A stretch of DNA of 64,000 bases from Mallotus nudiflorus (Eukaryota; Streptophyta; Magnoliopsida; Malpighiales; Euphorbiaceae), in assembly GCA_947683625.1 (NCBI GenBank), contig CANTUR010000002.1, forward strand, positions 4,868,501 through 4,932,500. Reading direction: 5' to 3'. Positions 60,875 through 64,000 of this stretch are shown piece by piece (the first letter of the stretch is position 1; each line of letters opens with the position of its first letter). The notes under the pieces were generated by a model, which was given only the letters and a program-made list of their open reading frames with translations, was not told the origin of the DNA and searched no databases. The translations under genes and the position numbers were made by a program.

Positions 60875-60890
60875 CATAAAATAATAATAA
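57180..60890 (-). repeat. Element 3 5' LTR (truncated)
   Basis: Pairs closely with the 3' LTR from TGTCACGACC on; long stretches such as 59,220-60,020 against 48,180-48,980 look nearly identical by eye. It differs by a short deletion near 57,613 with an AT run, a longer (AT)n run at 58,315-58,373, a 244-bp foreign insert, and loss of the last ~400 bp (the LTR's 5' terminus), where a LINE tail begins. Confidence 0.88.
60332..60575. other. Foreign insert in LTR, possibly organelle-derived
   Basis: 244 bp absent from the 3' LTR at the same point (49,288). Composition is unlike the surroundings: mixed-base, few A/T runs, with phrases such as CTCGACCATAGGGAACGAGC that resemble plant mitochondrial DNA. 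No target duplication; the junctions share only a few bases (GCGG), as in end-joining repair with filler DNA. Origin is a guess without a database search. Confidence 0.5.
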
Positions 60891-61788
60891 AAATCTCATT
60901 TGACAAGCTTATGCTGGTTGCTTGCCTTCGAATGTTTCTTTGGTTAAAGGTGGATGTTGCATGCTTTATCTGTTGTATTGTAAATGAAGATGATCTTCAT
61001 GCTTTAATTAGTTGTCCTATGGCTAAGGGTGTTTGGAAATTATCACATGTTAGAGATTTGAGTCATTTGATGAATTCCTTCACATACTGGTGGAGTTATG
61101 TTTCTAGTCATTATAGGGACGAGAGACTCAATGAGGCTACAATGCTTGCTTGGGGTATTTAAAGGAATTGTAATAGCTTTCTTTAGCATCGAAAAAGGCT
61201 ATCACATTCTCATATCTTCTCCTAATCAGTAGTTTCCCCCACCCGATGGTTGACTGCTCAACTGGCTCACGAAAGAATTATTGTTCCTCAACTTCTGCTC
61301 ATTATCCTCGTGAATGGTCTAAACCTCCTGAAAGTATGTTCAAATGTAATTTTTGATGGTGTTGTTTTCATAAATGAAGGGAAGCTCGAACATGGTGGGG
61401 TTATTAGAGCAAGCAAATCCTTTTTTAGCTGAAGTGTGAGTTGCCGAGAGGCTTTAAGCTGGTTAAAGGAAGCAAACTTACGTGATGTTTTCTTGGAATC
61501 AGATTCCTTGCTTTTGGTTAAGGCTCTATTAGCTTCTGAAGATAATCTCTCATCTACTCGTCTTTTTATTAATAATTTTAAAATCCTCAGTCGAGATTTA
61601 AATAGCTCAAGGTTTCTTTTGTTCATCGATTAGAAAATTGTCTTGCTTATAGTCTTGTTAGAGCAGCAATTTCTTTGTTTGATAGTGGAACAGTTATGAC
61701 TGTTCCTCCTATTTACATTTCAGATGTATTAATTTCGAATTGTCTTTTAATGAAATTTCTATTTATTTTCCAAAAAAAAAAAAAAAAA
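60891..61788 (+). mobile_element. 5'-truncated plant LINE tail (zf-RVT and RNase H), with poly(A)
   Basis: C-terminal part of a LINE ORF2. The first piece reads 'NEDDLHALISCPMAKGVWKLS' less one end residue, typical of the zinc-binding domain after plant LINE reverse transcriptase, then 'RLNEATMLAWGI'. A second piece is RNase H-like: 'KCNF' and 'DGVVFINEGK' split by a one-base insertion (about 61,352), 'ALSWLKEA', 'FLESDSLLLVKALL', 'FVHR'. Stops occur at Trp positions (61,159; 61,183). It ends in 17 A (61,772-61,788). The 5' LTR of Element 3 does not resume afterwards. Confidence 0.85.
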
Positions 61789-62418
61789 CCATTTTCTCAA
61801 TTATGTTATATTTTTTCTTTTCTTTTATTTATTCAATTATTAATATCACTATACATATATACACACATATACTCTTAATAAAAAATAATAAAATAAAATT
61901 GTTGCAATGACTTCTTAAATTCTTATTTTATATTTAATTAAATTATAGTTTTAATTTATTAAAATTATTTAATTAATTAGTTTAAAATCTATATATTATT
62001 TCGAGTCCGTACAAAACATGAATTTACGACTAGTATACATTCAATATTGAGCTTCAAAATCACTAACTAAAAAATTTGACAAGTGTCCCTCTTCATAATT
62101 CAACATTAATCCCTAAAAAACTTATGTGTTGAGTTATTAAATTTCATAATATTTTTCTATAATAAATATAAAAAATCTTATTGTAGAATACAAATATTAT
62201 ATTTTATATAAAATACTTTAATTCTATATATATATATATATATATATATCCCATTTTAATATAATAATAAATGAAAATTGATTAATAATTTTATTTGTCT
62301 CTATGTGTTTATATATATATATATATATAACACTGTCAAAATCATAATAAAACATATATTTATATTCTTATATATAAAATGCACACTTCTAATATAAATT
62401 TTCTACATTTTATGTATC

Positions 62419-62449
<31 letters not shown>

Positions 62450-63040
62450 GATGGATATAATCAAGTCGAGCAGAACTTGTTATATCACTTAGTGTTTATG
62501 GGTTATTTTTTAATAAATATAAACTATAAATTATAATTATACATTAAAAATAAATTATAATATATTTAATAAAATTATTATTTTATCCTAATAATATATT
62601 TTATAAAATATTTTTAAAATAAAAATTTATATATTATATGTTTAAAATCAAATTATCAAATTTTAAAATTACGAGCTGATTTATAAATTTTTATTCGAAT
62701 TTAATGAATCAAATTTTATATTATTTAAATTTAATTTATTTATTAAATAAATTTTAATATATAAAATTAAATAAATTTTTATTGAATTAAACATCAAACT
62801 ACTTGCAAGCACAGCTAGTTTAAGCTCTTATTATTATTATTAGATCGAATATGGCCAGACTTGAAGCGGGCACACAGTCCCTGAAAAAGTGTACCTTCAA
62901 TACATGACCATGTTGCATCAAATAGCCCCGAAACCTTCAGACATCGCGTACAGTCCATGAAATAGCCTCGGTCCAAACCTATGCTAATGCAAACAACCTA
63001 AGAAATTTCAAAAGTTCTCTCGTTTGCACGCATTTTTTGC
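61789..63040 (+). other. AT-rich intergenic region upstream of the MOC1-like gene
   Basis: No coding signal. (TA)n at 62,226-62,249, a short TA run at 62,311-62,328, (TTA)n at 62,421-62,450. From about 62,800 composition becomes more balanced, consistent with the gene's promoter and 5' UTR; no TATA box stands out. A short imperfect repeat, 'acagtccctgaaa'/'acagtccatgaaa', lies at 62,875 and 62,951. Confidence 0.7.
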
Positions 63041-63475
63041 ATGGAAACCCTCCAATTCAGACCACAAAGCCTGCAATTTTCAAATACCCAGTTAATGAAC
63101 TCAATACTCTTCTCAAGATTCAAACCTAAGTTCTTCTTGTCCAATCTGAAACCCCATTTTCTTCGTTTAAAAACAAGTAGTTGCAGCAGTAGCAGTAGCA
63201 GTAGCAGCAGCAGCAGTACAAGTACTACTTCAAGAAACAGCTTAAGGGTAAAAGTTAATGAAGCCGAAGCTGCAAGACAGCTAAAAGAGAACTGGTTACA
63301 GTCTCTTTCTTGCCCTTTTCCTCCTTTTAACCATCAAACTGACGTTTCAATTTCTAATGGAGTTGATTCTACCGTCCGGAGTAATGCGGGTTCCAAATGG
63401 GTCATTGGTATTGACCCGGATCTTTCCGGTGCTCTTGCTCTCTTGAAAATTGATGACTCTGGTTGTTCTGCTCAG
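63041..63475 (+). CDS. MOC1: MOC1-like plastid Holliday-junction resolvase, exon 1
   Basis: First exon, 145 codons, of a RuvC-fold nuclease. MOC1 cuts four-way junctions in chloroplast DNA so nucleoids can segregate (established for the family). Residues 1-67 are rich in Ser, Phe, Leu and Lys/Arg with few acidic residues, a good plastid transit peptide, and include eleven consecutive Ser (49-59) encoded by alternating AGC/AGT. 'VNEAEAARQLKENWL' (72-86) precedes the nuclease domain, which starts WVIGIDPDLSGALALL at 120; Asp125 is the expected first catalytic acid. The exon ends ...CSAQ at CAG|GTGAAT, phase 0. The ATG has G at +4. The other catalytic residues lie in later exons outside the window. 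No damage is seen. Symbol by recognition of the family, not by database search. Confidence 0.8.
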
Positions 63476-64000
63476 GTGAATGATTTAATTCAACTACCCA
63501 TTTGCTTGTTTCGAATTTTAAAGATTGTTTTAAACTTGTTATCATTTCCTGTAATTGAAATTGAATTTTTTTTTTTCGACAATGTGACCAAAGTTGTGGT
63601 TAATTAGAGAGCTCTAAATAATTTTTTTTTTTTTTTTTGGGAAAGAGAGCTCTAAATATTGTTGGGTGCATTAAACCTGGTTTTTTTGGAATTCTTGGGT
63701 TAAATCTTTCTTCAAACTGAAGAAATTCTAACAACTCTTCACGAAAACCAGTAGGAGACTCTTGGAATAAATTCTTGCTTTGCCACTGCATTGATTGATT
63801 ATTTCTCTCCAAGGTTCCTTGCTTGGCATTTGTGATACTGTTCAACATTCTAAATTTTTGGGCTGTATATAGAATAAGTGAGATTTATTAAGCTTTATCT
63901 TTGTTCACAGATTATTTTCCACCTTTGAAATTGTTGGATGGTCAAACAAAAGAAAAAAAAAGTAAAATCTTCATGGTTGCATGTTTTTCCACCTGAAAAA
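63476..64000 (+). other. MOC1-like gene, intron 1 (runs off the window)
   Basis: Begins GTGAATGATT. T-rich, with long T runs (63,569-63,578 and 63,622-63,638). I found no good acceptor followed by sequence resembling the next MOC1 exon, so the intron continues beyond the window. Open frames inside it are chance. Confidence 0.7.

Noticed and set aside
61250..61626. Possible independent RNase H gene on either strand
   Set aside because: The plus-strand frames join as the LINE RNase H domain with a frameshift and end in poly(A); the reverse frame is a shadow.
63600..63848. 82-codon reverse-strand open frame inside the last gene's intron
   Set aside because: Intronic, starts in a chance ATG and includes a T-run translated as Lys; no support.

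Overview
The window is plant nuclear DNA, almost certainly from a eudicot. It is very AT-rich, carries long-terminal-repeat (LTR) retrotransposons of plant Ty3/gypsy lineages and a plant-type LINE tail, and ends in the first exon of a nuclear gene for a plastid-targeted MOC1-like Holliday-junction resolvase. I cannot name the species. Only about the last 1 kb is ordinary gene space; nearly everything before position 61,790 is transposable-element DNA.

From 1 to 46,036 the window is one deep nest of insertions, resolved by LTR termini (TG...CA) and 5-bp target-site duplications (TSDs). An old diverged LTR (45,082-46,036) holds an Athila-type gypsy element (minus strand, gag remnant 42,358-43,683). 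That element is interrupted by a chromovirus-type gypsy element, Element 2 (plus strand, coding region 31,722-36,384, 3' LTR ending at 42,352). The 5' LTR of Element 2 holds another LTR (27,522-30,658), which holds another (6,199-6,396 / 17,801-19,565 / 22,749-22,837 / 26,256-27,521). That last one was hit by a truncated family-C LTR, by the complete Element 1 (6,397-17,795, TSD TATAC) and by two solo LTRs (19,566-22,743 and 22,838-26,250). The family-C LTR was itself hit by two reverse-strand LTRs.

From 46,037 to 60,890 lies Element 3, a minus-strand relative with long (3.7-4 kb) LTRs. Its coding region has lost the RNase H part and is split by a solo LTR (51,240-55,133). Its 5' LTR carries a foreign, organelle-like 244-bp insert and stops at the 5' end of a truncated LINE (60,891-61,788). 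Then come about 1.25 kb of AT-rich intergenic DNA and the MOC1-like gene (first exon 63,041-63,475, first intron running off the window).

No gypsy coding region is intact. The in-frame stops are largely TAG where relatives have glutamine (CAG), as expected from deamination of methylated cytosine in silenced DNA. The most interesting signal is in the LTRs themselves. Across all subfamilies and both strands, short GC-rich conserved blocks alternate with AT-rich variable stretches bounded by good GT...AG splice signals. The conserved blocks and their flanks hold hairpins whose arms change in a compensating way between subfamilies. I read this as a possible spliced, structured RNA leader encoded within the LTR. 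That is inference, to be tested with RNA data.
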